Shown: positions 1 to 7,469 of the stretch, piece after piece
How the letters are laid out: each line of letters starts with the position of its first letter
Numbering within the stretch: the stretch's first letter is position 1
DNA from: Micromonospora zamorensis
GTDB taxonomy: Bacteria > Actinomycetota > Actinomycetes > Mycobacteriales > Micromonosporaceae
Reading direction: 5' to 3'
NCBI RefSeq assembly: GCF_900090275.1
Contig: NZ_LT607755.1
Location: 992,001-1,056,000, forward strand
DNA length: 64,000 nucleotides
Translations under genes and position numbers: made by a program
Notes under the pieces: model-generated
Database searches by the model: none
The model's input: the letters and a program-made list of their open reading frames with translations, nothing else
What the model was told of the DNA's origin: nothing

Positions 1-261
1 GACCCGTCCGCCGGTCGGCCCGTCGTCGCGTTCCCAGTTGGCGTGCACGAGGACGTTCGAGTCGTGGCCGGCGCGGCGAACCGTGTCCTGGACGGCGTCG
101 TCGGCGGCGGCGCGCAGCAGCGCCGGCGCGGCCCCGGCGAGCAGCGTGACGGCCGCGATGACGGCGGCGGTGAGCAGCAGTGGCCCCGCGTCGGTACGGC
201 CACGGCCGCGGATGCTGGGCCAGTGCAGCGCCGGCCACCGGCGGGTCAGCCACCGGTTCAC
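1..261 (-). CDS. ABC transporter permease, N-terminal fragment (cut by window edge)
   Basis: Reading the minus strand from a GTG at 261-259 gives 87 codons open to the window edge. The GTG overlaps the TGA of the upstream permease in a GTGA tetranucleotide, the usual sign of translational coupling. The visible protein has a basic start, then a hydrophobic segment at about residues 29-50 (TAAVIAAVTLLAGAAPALL), then a polar region with Asp and Arg. This matches the first membrane segment and extracytoplasmic loop of an FtsX-like permease and resembles the layout of the neighbouring permease. I infer it is the second permease of the export operon. Substrate is unknown. Only the N-terminus is visible, so the family call rests largely on context. 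Confidence 0.7.
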   Translation of the reverse strand, partial: MNRWLTRRWPALHWPSIRGRGRTDAGPLLLTAAVIAAVTLLAGAAPALLRAAADDAVQDTVRRAGHDSNVLVHANWERDDGPTGGRV

Positions 262-3200
262 GGCGACACCCGCAGGTGCGCGGCGTCGGCCCGGCGGACC
301 TGGACGGTGACCACGACGGCGACCGCCAGCATGCATCCGGCCAGCAGTACGGCGAGCAGTGCGGCCTCGGCTGGCCACGGCCAGTGTGGCTGGGTGGCCG
401 GGACGGGCGCGGCGCCGGTGTCGGAGCGCACGAGCAGGGGAGCGACGACGCGGGTGGCGAGCGCGCCGACGACGGCGCCCGCCGCGAGCAGGGGCAGCAG
501 AACGCCGGCGTGCTGGCCGAGCAGCACGGCCCGGATGCCGCGCCGGGACATCCCCAGGCCGCGCAGCCGCGCCACCTCGACGGCGCGGACCTGCAGATCA
601 CAGGTGACGTGCAGGACGACGCCGGCGAGCAGCAGCAGGGCCGTGGCCGGGACGATGAGCCGGAGCGCGGCCGGCAGCCCGGCGCGCAGTGGGCCGCCGG
701 TGAGGCGGGCGGTCTCCGCCTCGCGGGTCGCGACGGTGCCCAGGTGCAGGGCGGTGGCCCGCTCGGCGGCGCCGGGACCGGCCGGGTGGCCGACCCACCA
801 GGCGTCGACCGGGAACGTCAGGTCGCCGGTGACGGCGCGTGCGCGGGACAGCGTGTCCAGGTCGGCCAGGACGGCTACGGCGCCGGGGGCGGACGGTACG
901 GTCGGCACGACCTCGGTGACGACGACCGGGACGGGCGTGATGCCGACCGTGACGCTGAGCTGGCTGCCGTTCTCGGCACCGACCTCGCTGGCAAAGCGGG
1001 CGGAGACGGCGACGGGCACCGGGCCGGGGTCCGGGAAGGCGGTGGCGACGAGGGTTCGGGCGGCGTCCTCGGCGCCGTCGAGGTCGACGGTCGCGGCCAT
1101 CCGTAGCGCGGATCCCGTCGGCGTGGCGGACACCATGACGGTCGGGTCTCTCAACTTGCTCGGGACCGGCGGTGCGGACGTGGCGGTCCAGTCCGATCCG
1201 TCAGTGGATCTCTCCGTCGACCCGGCGGGCGGCACGGTGAGTGTGACGGCTACGGCGACGGGTCCGCCAACCCCGTCGGCGGTGACCGGCAGGGCGACAG
1301 CGACGAGGCGCTGCCCGTCGGCCGTCGCGCAGGCGGGCAGCCGATGCTCCTGGCCGTCGAGCGGTAGGGCGGGACCGGTGCAGGACGTGCGCAGACCGCT
1401 GGCGTCCTGCAGCAGCAGCCGGGGCGTCACGGTGAGCGGTGCGTCGTCGTCGGCGGTCCCGCTCAGGACGAGCGGGGCGCCTTTCCCGATGGCGAGGCCG
1501 GTGACCCGGGTGCGCGGCGCCAGCGTGGCGCCGACGCCCGCCCATCCGCGGTCACTGTCCAGCCGCCCGCGCAGCAGCGCGTCGGCGCGGGTGGTGTCGA
1601 CGGCGATCAGGCGCGGCGCATCGCCGGCGGTGCCGAGCCACTGACCGACGGAGGTACCACGGTCGAGGGCCGGACTGACCACCCCCGCGGTGACCGCGCT
1701 GACGACCGCGCCCTCTCCGGCGACCGGCGCCGTGCTGAGGGTGAGTGCCAGGTCGGTGCCGACGGAGAGCGCGGCCTGGTCGCGCTGCGACTGGTGCCAC
1801 GTGCTGTCGAAGGCGAGACCGAAGGTCCCGGCCGCGCAGGCCAGTCCGACGAGCAGCCCGGCGGCGACCGCCTGTGGCCGGCGGGCGGCCTCGGAAGCCG
1901 CCAGCGGAAGCGCCAGCCCACGGGCGCGGTACGCCAACCGTTCGGCGCCGCGCAGGGCGGGCATCACCACGCGGAGAGCCAGGGCGGCGCCTGCGGTGAG
2001 CAGCAGCGCGGGCGCGAGCACCCGGACGGCATCGGCGCGTGGGCTGGCGGCGGTGGGCTGCGCGTACAGCTGCCACCATCCGGCGGCGGCGAACACCGCG
2101 AGCATCAGGTCGGCGCCGGATCGGGCCAGCAGTTCGCGGCGGGTGCCCCGATCGCCGGCTGCCGGGACGGGCCGGATCGCCAGGACGGTGAGGACGGCGG
2201 CGAGCACCAGCGCGCCGCCGGTGACCGCGAGGACCTGGGCGCCGGCGATGCCCGGCCGGACGGTCAGGCCGGCGCCGTCCAGCGGCGGCAGGTGGGTCAG
2301 GCCGGCGTGCAGGGCCGACGAGGCCGGTGTCGCGAGCGCGGCGGCGACGGCGGCGACGAGCCCGGCCTCGAGTGTCGCGGTGGCGGCGAGTTGGCGACGG
2401 TTGGTGCCCAGGGCGGACCGCAGGGCGGTCTCTTCGGCGCGTATGCCCGCTGTCAGCCGGCCGGCGAGGACGAGTGCCGTCGCGGCCAGGACACCGCCGA
2501 GGGCGGCGATGGCGAGCACGACGGCGGCGGTGACGTGCCGTTGGTCGTCGGCGGCCCGCAGGGTCAGCGGCAGGTCGGAGGCGACACGGGCGAGCGTGAC
2601 ACGGTCGCCGAGGGTGCCAGCCAACCGGCGGTCGGCACCGCCGACGGCCCCGGCCACCGTCTCCAGGTCGTGGCGGTTGGCGTGGGACAGGTCCGGATGG
2701 GCGGTGACCTCCATCCGGTCGACTGTGGCACCGGTGGTGACCAGGTCGGCGAGGTCGACGAGGAACGGGCCGTAGGCGTTGACCGGCTGCAGGAAGCGGC
2801 CGTCCCGGTAGCCGGTGGCGGAGCCGGCCGCGGCCAGCGGGTCGCGTTCCCAGCCGCGCCCCGCCAGCGGGCGTACGACACCGACGACTGTCACGTCGAT
2901 GGCCGGGACGGGCGGGTGGGCCAGCTCGGCGCCCAGGCGCACCCGGTGACCGGGGGTGAGGCCGAGCAGGTGGGCGGTGGACTCCAGCAGCACCGCGTCG
3001 CCAGGGTGCTGTGGCCAGCGCCCGGTGACCAGTTCGGCTCGGGCCGGCAGGTCGTCCAGCCCGGACAGGTACGCCTGGGCTCCGACGGTGGTGCCCTTGG
3101 CGAGCGTGGGCGGCAGCGCTCGCAGCACCGTCGACGCCCGCGCGGTCGTCGTCACCGGGAACGGTGCGAGCGCGGAGGCCACCACGGTGCGGGTGTCGGC

Positions 3201-3425
3201 GGCGACGGACCGCGTGTCCCCGCCCTCGACGGTGCCGGTGTAGACGGTCACGTCGACGGCGGCGGGGGCAGCGCGGGCCATGGCGACCTCCAGCGCCCGC
3301 TCGGCGGTGCGGGTGACCAGCAGGGTGCAGGTGCCCAGCAGTGTCGCGCCGATCGTGACGACCCCGAGGAGGGCTGCCAGCAACGGCCACTGCGCGCGGG
3401 CGCGCCGGCTGACCAGCCTCAGCAT
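258..3425 (-). CDS. FtsX-like permease of a MacB/LolCDE-type ABC exporter
   Basis: A 1055-residue membrane protein starting at ATG 3425, preceded by AGGTGA. It has an N-terminal membrane segment (about residues 14-37), a large extracytoplasmic domain, a central block of hydrophobic segments (about 295-520), a second large soluble domain, and three C-terminal membrane segments (about 890-1035). This is the double-FtsX layout typical of large actinobacterial permeases. FtsX/MacB permeases couple ATP hydrolysis to movement of lipids, peptides or drugs at the outer face of the membrane; the substrate here cannot be read. It starts 7 bases after the ATPase gene at 3433-4155 and overlaps the next permease by 4 bases, so all four genes probably form one operon. 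Confidence 0.88.
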   Translation of the reverse strand: MLRLVSRRARAQWPLLAALLGVVTIGATLLGTCTLLVTRTAERALEVAMARAAPAAVDVTVYTGTVEGGDTRSVAADTRTVVASALAPFPVTTTARASTVLRALPPTLAKGTTVGAQAYLSGLDDLPARAELVTGRWPQHPGDAVLLESTAHLLGLTPGHRVRLGAELAHPPVPAIDVTVVGVVRPLAGRGWERDPLAAAGSATGYRDGRFLQPVNAYGPFLVDLADLVTTGATVDRMEVTAHPDLSHANRHDLETVAGAVGGADRRLAGTLGDRVTLARVASDLPLTLRAADDQRHVTAAVVLAIAALGGVLAATALVLAGRLTAGIRAEETALRSALGTNRRQLAATATLEAGLVAAVAAALATPASSALHAGLTHLPPLDGAGLTVRPGIAGAQVLAVTGGALVLAAVLTVLAIRPVPAAGDRGTRRELLARSGADLMLAVFAAAGWWQLYAQPTAASPRADAVRVLAPALLLTAGAALALRVVMPALRGAERLAYRARGLALPLAASEAARRPQAVAAGLLVGLACAAGTFGLAFDSTWHQSQRDQAALSVGTDLALTLSTAPVAGEGAVVSAVTAGVVSPALDRGTSVGQWLGTAGDAPRLIAVDTTRADALLRGRLDSDRGWAGVGATLAPRTRVTGLAIGKGAPLVLSGTADDDAPLTVTPRLLLQDASGLRTSCTGPALPLDGQEHRLPACATADGQRLVAVALPVTADGVGGPVAVAVTLTVPPAGSTERSTDGSDWTATSAPPVPSKLRDPTVMVSATPTGSALRMAATVDLDGAEDAARTLVATAFPDPGPVPVAVSARFASEVGAENGSQLSVTVGITPVPVVVTEVVPTVPSAPGAVAVLADLDTLSRARAVTGDLTFPVDAWWVGHPAGPGAAERATALHLGTVATREAETARLTGGPLRAGLPAALRLIVPATALLLLAGVVLHVTCDLQVRAVEVARLRGLGMSRRGIRAVLLGQHAGVLLPLLAAGAVVGALATRVVAPLLVRSDTGAAPVPATQPHWPWPAEAALLAVLLAGCMLAVAVVVTVQVRRADAAHLRVSP

Positions 3426-3432
3426 CGTCGCG

Positions 3433-4155
3433 TCACCTGGCGTCCGGCACGGACTCGTACGGCTGCCCGGCTGCCTGTTCGTCGAGGTGCCCGTCGTGGA
3501 TGCGGATCACCCGGTCGGCCAGGGCCATCATCACCGCGTCGTGCGTCGACACCAACACGGTGACGCCTTCGGATTCGGATATCCCGCGCAGCAGGGCCAT
3601 CACCGACAGGCCCGTCTCGGCGTCCAGTTGCCCGGTGGGCTCGTCGGCGAGCAGGAGCCGGGGCGAGGCGGCCAGCGCGCGGGCGATCGCCACCCGCTGC
3701 TGCTGGCCGCCGGACAGCTCGGCCGGCCGCTGCTGGGCGTGGTCGGCCAGGCCGACCAGTTCCAGCAGCAGCTCGACCCGCCGCTCGCGCTCGGTCGGGG
3801 CGACGCGGGCCATCCGCAGCGGGGCGGCGACGTTCTCCGCGGCCGACAGCACCGGGATCAACCCGAAGCTCTGGAAGACGTACGACACCTTCTCGCGCCG
3901 CAGCCGGGACAGGCCGTCCTCGTCGAGCGCGGTGACGTCGGTGCCGTCGACGTGCACGGTGCCGGCGTCCGGGCGGTCCAGGCCGCCGATGACGTTGATC
4001 AGGGTGGTCTTGCCCGAGCCGGACCGGCCGACGAGCGCCACCATCGAACCGGCGGCCACGTCGAACGACACGCCGCGCAGGGCGTGTACGACGGTCGGCC
4101 CGGTGCGGAAGCGCCGGTGTAGGCCACGCACGCTGAGCAACGGCTCGCGGCTCAT
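3433..4155 (-). CDS. ABC transporter ATP-binding protein (MacB/LolD type)
   Basis: A 240-residue nucleotide-binding subunit. Walker A is GRSGSGKTT (about residues 43-51), the signature is LSGGQQQR, and Walker B runs into the D-loop as LLADEPTGQLD. The H-loop is STHD. The DEPTGQLD wording and FtsX permease partners place it in the MacB/LolD export class rather than an importer. The ATG start overlaps the stop of the upstream ATPase gene by 4 bases, so the two ATPases are translationally coupled. It probably pairs with the second ATPase or forms a homodimer on the permeases at 258-3425 and 1-261. No autonomous promoter is visible. Confidence 0.93.
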   Translation of the reverse strand: MSREPLLSVRGLHRRFRTGPTVVHALRGVSFDVAAGSMVALVGRSGSGKTTLINVIGGLDRPDAGTVHVDGTDVTALDEDGLSRLRREKVSYVFQSFGLIPVLSAAENVAAPLRMARVAPTERERRVELLLELVGLADHAQQRPAELSGGQQQRVAIARALAASPRLLLADEPTGQLDAETGLSVMALLRGISESEGVTVLVSTHDAVMMALADRVIRIHDGHLDEQAAGQPYESVPDAR

Positions 4156-5084
4156 TCGCCGCTTCCCGAGTCGGGGCGGATCGTGATGTGGTCGGGTTCC
4201 AGGGCCAGCCGGACCCGTCGGGTCAGCGCCAGCGCCTGGCGGAACTCACGGGGCACCTGGACCCGCCCGGCCCGGTCCATCACGGCGTACTCCTCGGCGA
4301 TCACATGCGTGTCGCCCTCGGCGTCGGTGGTGGTGCGGCGGAGCACCTCACTGCTGGTGCGTCCATCCCGGATCGCGACGGTCCGTTCGACCTGGCTGCT
4401 GACCTCCGGATCGTGGGTCACCACGACAACGGTGACGCCGTAGCGTCGGTTGACGTCCCGCAGGACGCCGAAGACCTCTGCGGACGTGGCGGCGTCCAGC
4501 TCGCCGGTCGGCTCGTCGGCGAGCAGGACCCGCGGCTGGTTGGCCAGCGCCACAGCGATCGCGACGCGCATCTGCTGCCCTCCGGAGAGTTGCCCGGGGC
4601 GCCGATCGGCGCAGTCGGCGACACCGAGGCTGTCCAGCAGTTCGGCCGCGCGCTCCCGGCGCTCATCCTTCGCGGTACGGGCCGCCGTCATCGGCAGGTC
4701 CACCATCTCCCGTGCGGTCAGGTAGGGGATCAGGTTGCTCGCCGTCTGTTGCCGTACGAACCCGACGGTGTGCCGCCGGTAGTCCACCCGGTCCGCGCGG
4801 GACATCGCCAGCAGATTCCACTCCTCGACCCGGACCCGCCCGGCGGTGGGGGCGTCGATGCCGGCCAGGATGGAGAGCAGCGTCGACTTGCCCGACCCGG
4901 AGGCGCCGACGACGGCGACCAGCTCACCGCTCTCCACGGCCAGGTCCAGTCCTTGCAGTGCCTGCACCTCGATCGAACCGGTCTGGTAGATCCGCACCAG
5001 GTTCTCGCAGACGATGAGCGCGTCCCGGCCGAACTCGGGTGCCCGTGCGGATGGCTGCGGCAGGGACAGCGGTGTGCTGGACAT
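4152..5084 (-). CDS. ABC transporter ATP-binding protein with C-terminal AbrB-like domain
   Basis: A 310-residue ATPase and first gene of the operon. Start ATG 5084 is preceded by GGAGCAGGGA. Motifs: Walker A GASGSGKST, signature LSGGQQMR, Walker B/D-loop LLADEPTGELD, H-loop VTHD. The ATPase core ends near residue 250. The last 45 or so residues read MDRAGRVQVPREFRQAL followed by an alternating beta pattern ending ITIRP, which matches the swapped-hairpin AbrB/MazE/SpoVT fold (pattern: small residue, G-R-V, x, V/I-P, x-E/D, R, x-A-L). Such domains usually bind DNA and dimerise, so the ATPase may dimerise through it or contact DNA. The domain assignment is by motif reading; the function is inference. 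Confidence 0.88.
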   Translation of the reverse strand: MSSTPLSLPQPSARAPEFGRDALIVCENLVRIYQTGSIEVQALQGLDLAVESGELVAVVGASGSGKSTLLSILAGIDAPTAGRVRVEEWNLLAMSRADRVDYRRHTVGFVRQQTASNLIPYLTAREMVDLPMTAARTAKDERRERAAELLDSLGVADCADRRPGQLSGGQQMRVAIAVALANQPRVLLADEPTGELDAATSAEVFGVLRDVNRRYGVTVVVVTHDPEVSSQVERTVAIRDGRTSSEVLRRTTTDAEGDTHVIAEEYAVMDRAGRVQVPREFRQALALTRRVRLALEPDHITIRPDSGSGE

Positions 5085-5345
5085 TCCCTGCTCCGTCCGG
5101 GTTGTGCTCACGCAGATTGAAGCAGTTTCGCAATCGGCGGCTCCGTTGACCATGCCCTGGGCGGCTTTCCTGCTTTCTGGACGAGGGTGCCGCGGGATCG
5201 CGCTGACCGCGACGGCTACGGACCACCCACCCCCGCGACCCGACCGGAATCTCCCAACCACCGGAACCCTGGTTCTGCCACGGGCAGATCCGCTACCGGT
5301 GAAACGGGGTGCCGCCCACCGGGCCGCGCCGGCACTGTGGGGCGC
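5085..5345. other. Divergent intergenic region upstream of ABC export operon and epimerase
   Basis: About 260 bases without a gene. It must carry the promoter of the minus-strand ABC operon. A short imperfect inverted repeat (GATTG ... CAATC, about 5123-5143) lies some 40-60 bases upstream of the first ATPase start and is a weak operator candidate. The epimerase start at 5346 has no clear Shine-Dalgarno sequence. Confidence 0.4.
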
Positions 5346-6338
5346 ATGAGACTGCTGGTGCTGGGTGGTACGGGTTTCGTGGGCGGGGCGACGGTCACCG
5401 AGGCCGTGCGGCGGGGTTGGTCGGTGACCGTGTTCAACAGAGGTCTGCACGGCTCGGTGCCCCCGGGCGTACACCGGTTGCGGGGTGACCGCACCTCGCC
5501 GGACGGTCTGGCGGCGCTGGCGGGCGGCGAGTGGGACCTGGTGGTGGACACCTGGGATGGCGCGCCTCGCGCGGCCCGCGACGCCGCCCGCGTCCTGGTC
5601 GACGCGGTCGGCCACTTCGTGTACGTGTCCAGCGGGTCGGTCTACACCGACCCGGCCGCGCGCGGGTTGAGCGAGGACTCCCTGGTGGTGGACGCCGACC
5701 CGGGCGCCGTCGACGGCGACTACCCGCAGCTCAAGTCCGGTGCCGAGCGTGCGGTGCGGGAGGTCTTCGGCGACCGCGCGCTGGTCGCCCGGGCCGGGTT
5801 GATCCTGGGCCCGGGGGAGGACATCGGCCGGTTGCCCTGGTGGTTGCGTCGCGTCGAGCGCGGCGGCGACGTGCTCGCGCCCGGGCCGGTCGACCTGCCG
5901 GTGCAGTACGTCGACGTTCGCGATCTGGCGGCGTGGATGCTGGACGCGGGCGCCCGGCGGTTGGGCGGCACGTTCAACGCGACCGGTCGTCCCGGGCAGA
6001 CCACGATGGGTGAGCTGCTCGACGCGTGTGTGGCTGCCACCGGTGCCGACGCCCGGCTGCGCTGGACCGATCCGGCGACGATCCTCGCCGCCGGTGTGCA
6101 GGCGTGGAGCGATCTGCCGATCTGGCTGCCGACCGGTCACCCCTACCGGGGGCTGCTGGAGCGGGACGTGACCCGCGCTCTCGCCGCCGGGTTGACCTGC
6201 CGGCCGGTGACCGAGACGGTCGACGACACCTGGCGGTGGCTACGCGAGGTCGGCACCGTGCCGTCCCGCGCCGGGCGACCGCTGCACAGCTCGATCGGGC
6301 TGGACCCGGCCCGGGAGGCCGCGGTGCTCGCCGGCTGA
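5346..6338 (+). CDS. NAD-dependent epimerase/dehydratase family protein
   Basis: A 330-residue protein of the extended short-chain dehydrogenase family. It opens with the Rossmann motif LVLGGTGFVGG (GxxGxxG) at residues 4-14, and FNRG follows as the end of beta-2. YVSSGSVYTD carries the catalytic-region Ser and Tyr, although the usual YxxxK lysine is displaced: the sequence continues to YPQLKSGAERAV, where Y-x3-K is present later. Members resemble NAD-dependent epimerases and isoflavone-reductase-like proteins; a substrate cannot be assigned. Start ATG 5346 is chosen because it directly precedes the Rossmann strand and the upstream frame lacks coding character. It stands alone, convergent with the nitroreductase. 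Confidence 0.85.
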   Translation: MRLLVLGGTGFVGGATVTEAVRRGWSVTVFNRGLHGSVPPGVHRLRGDRTSPDGLAALAGGEWDLVVDTWDGAPRAARDAARVLVDAVGHFVYVSSGSVYTDPAARGLSEDSLVVDADPGAVDGDYPQLKSGAERAVREVFGDRALVARAGLILGPGEDIGRLPWWLRRVERGGDVLAPGPVDLPVQYVDVRDLAAWMLDAGARRLGGTFNATGRPGQTTMGELLDACVAATGADARLRWTDPATILAAGVQAWSDLPIWLPTGHPYRGLLERDVTRALAAGLTCRPVTETVDDTWRWLREVGTVPSRAGRPLHSSIGLDPAREAAVLAG

Positions 6339-6346
6339 CCGTCCCG

Positions 6347-7342
6347 TCAGCCCTGCCCGCCGCGCACCGCGGAGGTGTCGACCACCTGCGCGGCGGTCAG
6401 TCGCGGCGTGTGCGGTGGGCCCGACTGTGCCGGGTCCGCGATGCCCAACCGCAGCACGATGTACGGGTAGCCGATCACGGAGAGCATCTGCCGCAGGGTC
6501 TGCCGGGTGCCTGGCACCTCCACCACGGCGCTGAGCGGCACCACCGACACGCCGAGCCGAGTGGCGGTCAGCCAACCGGCGGACAGCGCCTCCCCTGCAC
6601 GCAACCAGCTGTCCCGCTCGTCCTCGTCGCCGTGCAGGATCGCGTACACCGCCATACGGTCGTGGCCGGGACTCACGGGCAGGCTGCCGGGGCGGCCGAA
6701 GTCGCGACCCGGCACTGTGGTCTGCGGCGGCTGCTCGGGCAGCACCTCCGCCGGCAGGCCGGTGCCCTCGCCGGCGCGGCTGGTCCAGTAACGCAGCTCT
6801 GCGCGCAGCTCCGGGTCCTCGGCCTCGATCGTGTCGGCGTGACTGGCGGTCGCGGCCAGCTCCAGCACCTGGTCGCGGTCGAGGATCTGCAACCGGCAGC
6901 CCTCCGCGTTGACCGCCCGGGTGATCTGCTCGATCGCCGTGGACGGCACCGGCTCGTCGCTGACCGGCCGCCGGTCGGTGTGCCGGACCTGCATGCACTG
7001 CACCATGTGCATGGCGTCCGGGTCTGCCTTTGTCTGGCTCAGGTCGGTCAGTCGGGCCAGCAGCTCGCTGTCGCCCGGGTCGGGCAGTCGCTCCACCACG
7101 GCGCGCCACCCCTCGGCCGCCAGCGCGAGCCGTGCGTGGTGCAGGGCGGTGCCACAGCTGATCGCGAGCAGCCGGCCCTCCGGGTCGGAGGCGGCGAGCT
7201 GCCGGTCGGCGACCGAGCGCAGCTCCAGCGCGTCGGGCAGCACCCGCCAACGCCACGGCTGGGTGTTGTGCACCGAGGGGGCGTGGCCGGCGGTGGCGGC
7301 GGCCTCCGCCAGCGCGGTGGTCAGCTGGTTCTCCTGACTCAT
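6347..7342 (-). CDS. Acg-family nitroreductase-like FMN-binding protein
   Basis: A 331-residue protein starting at ATG 7342 (MSQENQ), preceded by GGAAAGG. The N-terminal HAPSVHNTQPWRW motif is the hallmark of the Acg subfamily of the nitroreductase fold (Mycobacterium Rv2032/Acg, Rv3131, Rv3127). Members bind FMN under a lid and may sequester it rather than reduce nitro compounds. A second conserved stretch, VRHTDRRPV, lies near residue 125. In mycobacteria Acg genes belong to the DosR dormancy regulon; here the gene is divergent from a hemerythrin-fused metal ATPase and near two stress genes, which fits that regulon. A DosR-like box lies in the divergent promoter region, 94 bases upstream. 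Confidence 0.9.
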   Translation of the reverse strand: MSQENQLTTALAEAAATAGHAPSVHNTQPWRWRVLPDALELRSVADRQLAASDPEGRLLAISCGTALHHARLALAAEGWRAVVERLPDPGDSELLARLTDLSQTKADPDAMHMVQCMQVRHTDRRPVSDEPVPSTAIEQITRAVNAEGCRLQILDRDQVLELAATASHADTIEAEDPELRAELRYWTSRAGEGTGLPAEVLPEQPPQTTVPGRDFGRPGSLPVSPGHDRMAVYAILHGDEDERDSWLRAGEALSAGWLTATRLGVSVVPLSAVVEVPGTRQTLRQMLSVIGYPYIVLRLGIADPAQSGPPHTPRLTAAQVVDTSAVRGGQG

Positions 7343-7435
7343 GGTCACGACCTTTCCGTCTCTGCTCATCGTGCCGCACGTCGCGTCGCTGTGTCGGGGT
7401 TGCCGCCTCATCCTGTGTCATTCGGTGTGTGTCGG

Positions 7436-7455
7436 CAGGGGCCACAGGTCCCGAC
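7436..7455. promoter_or_regulatory. DosR/DevR-like box between Acg-like gene and metal ATPase
   Basis: The sequence GGGCC-ACAG-GTCCCGA matches the DosR palindrome (GGGAC-N4-GTCCC core, flanked by S and A) with one half perfect and the other differing at one base. It sits between two divergent genes of the type controlled by DosR/OsdR in other actinobacteria. Similarity is by eye. Confidence 0.55.
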
Positions 7456-7469
7456 CTCGTCGGACCGTT

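Noticed and set aside
43..1644. Long plus-strand open frame across the permease gene
   Set aside because: Ala/Arg/Gly-rich reading with no motifs, opposite a real FtsX-type gene; a shadow of high GC.
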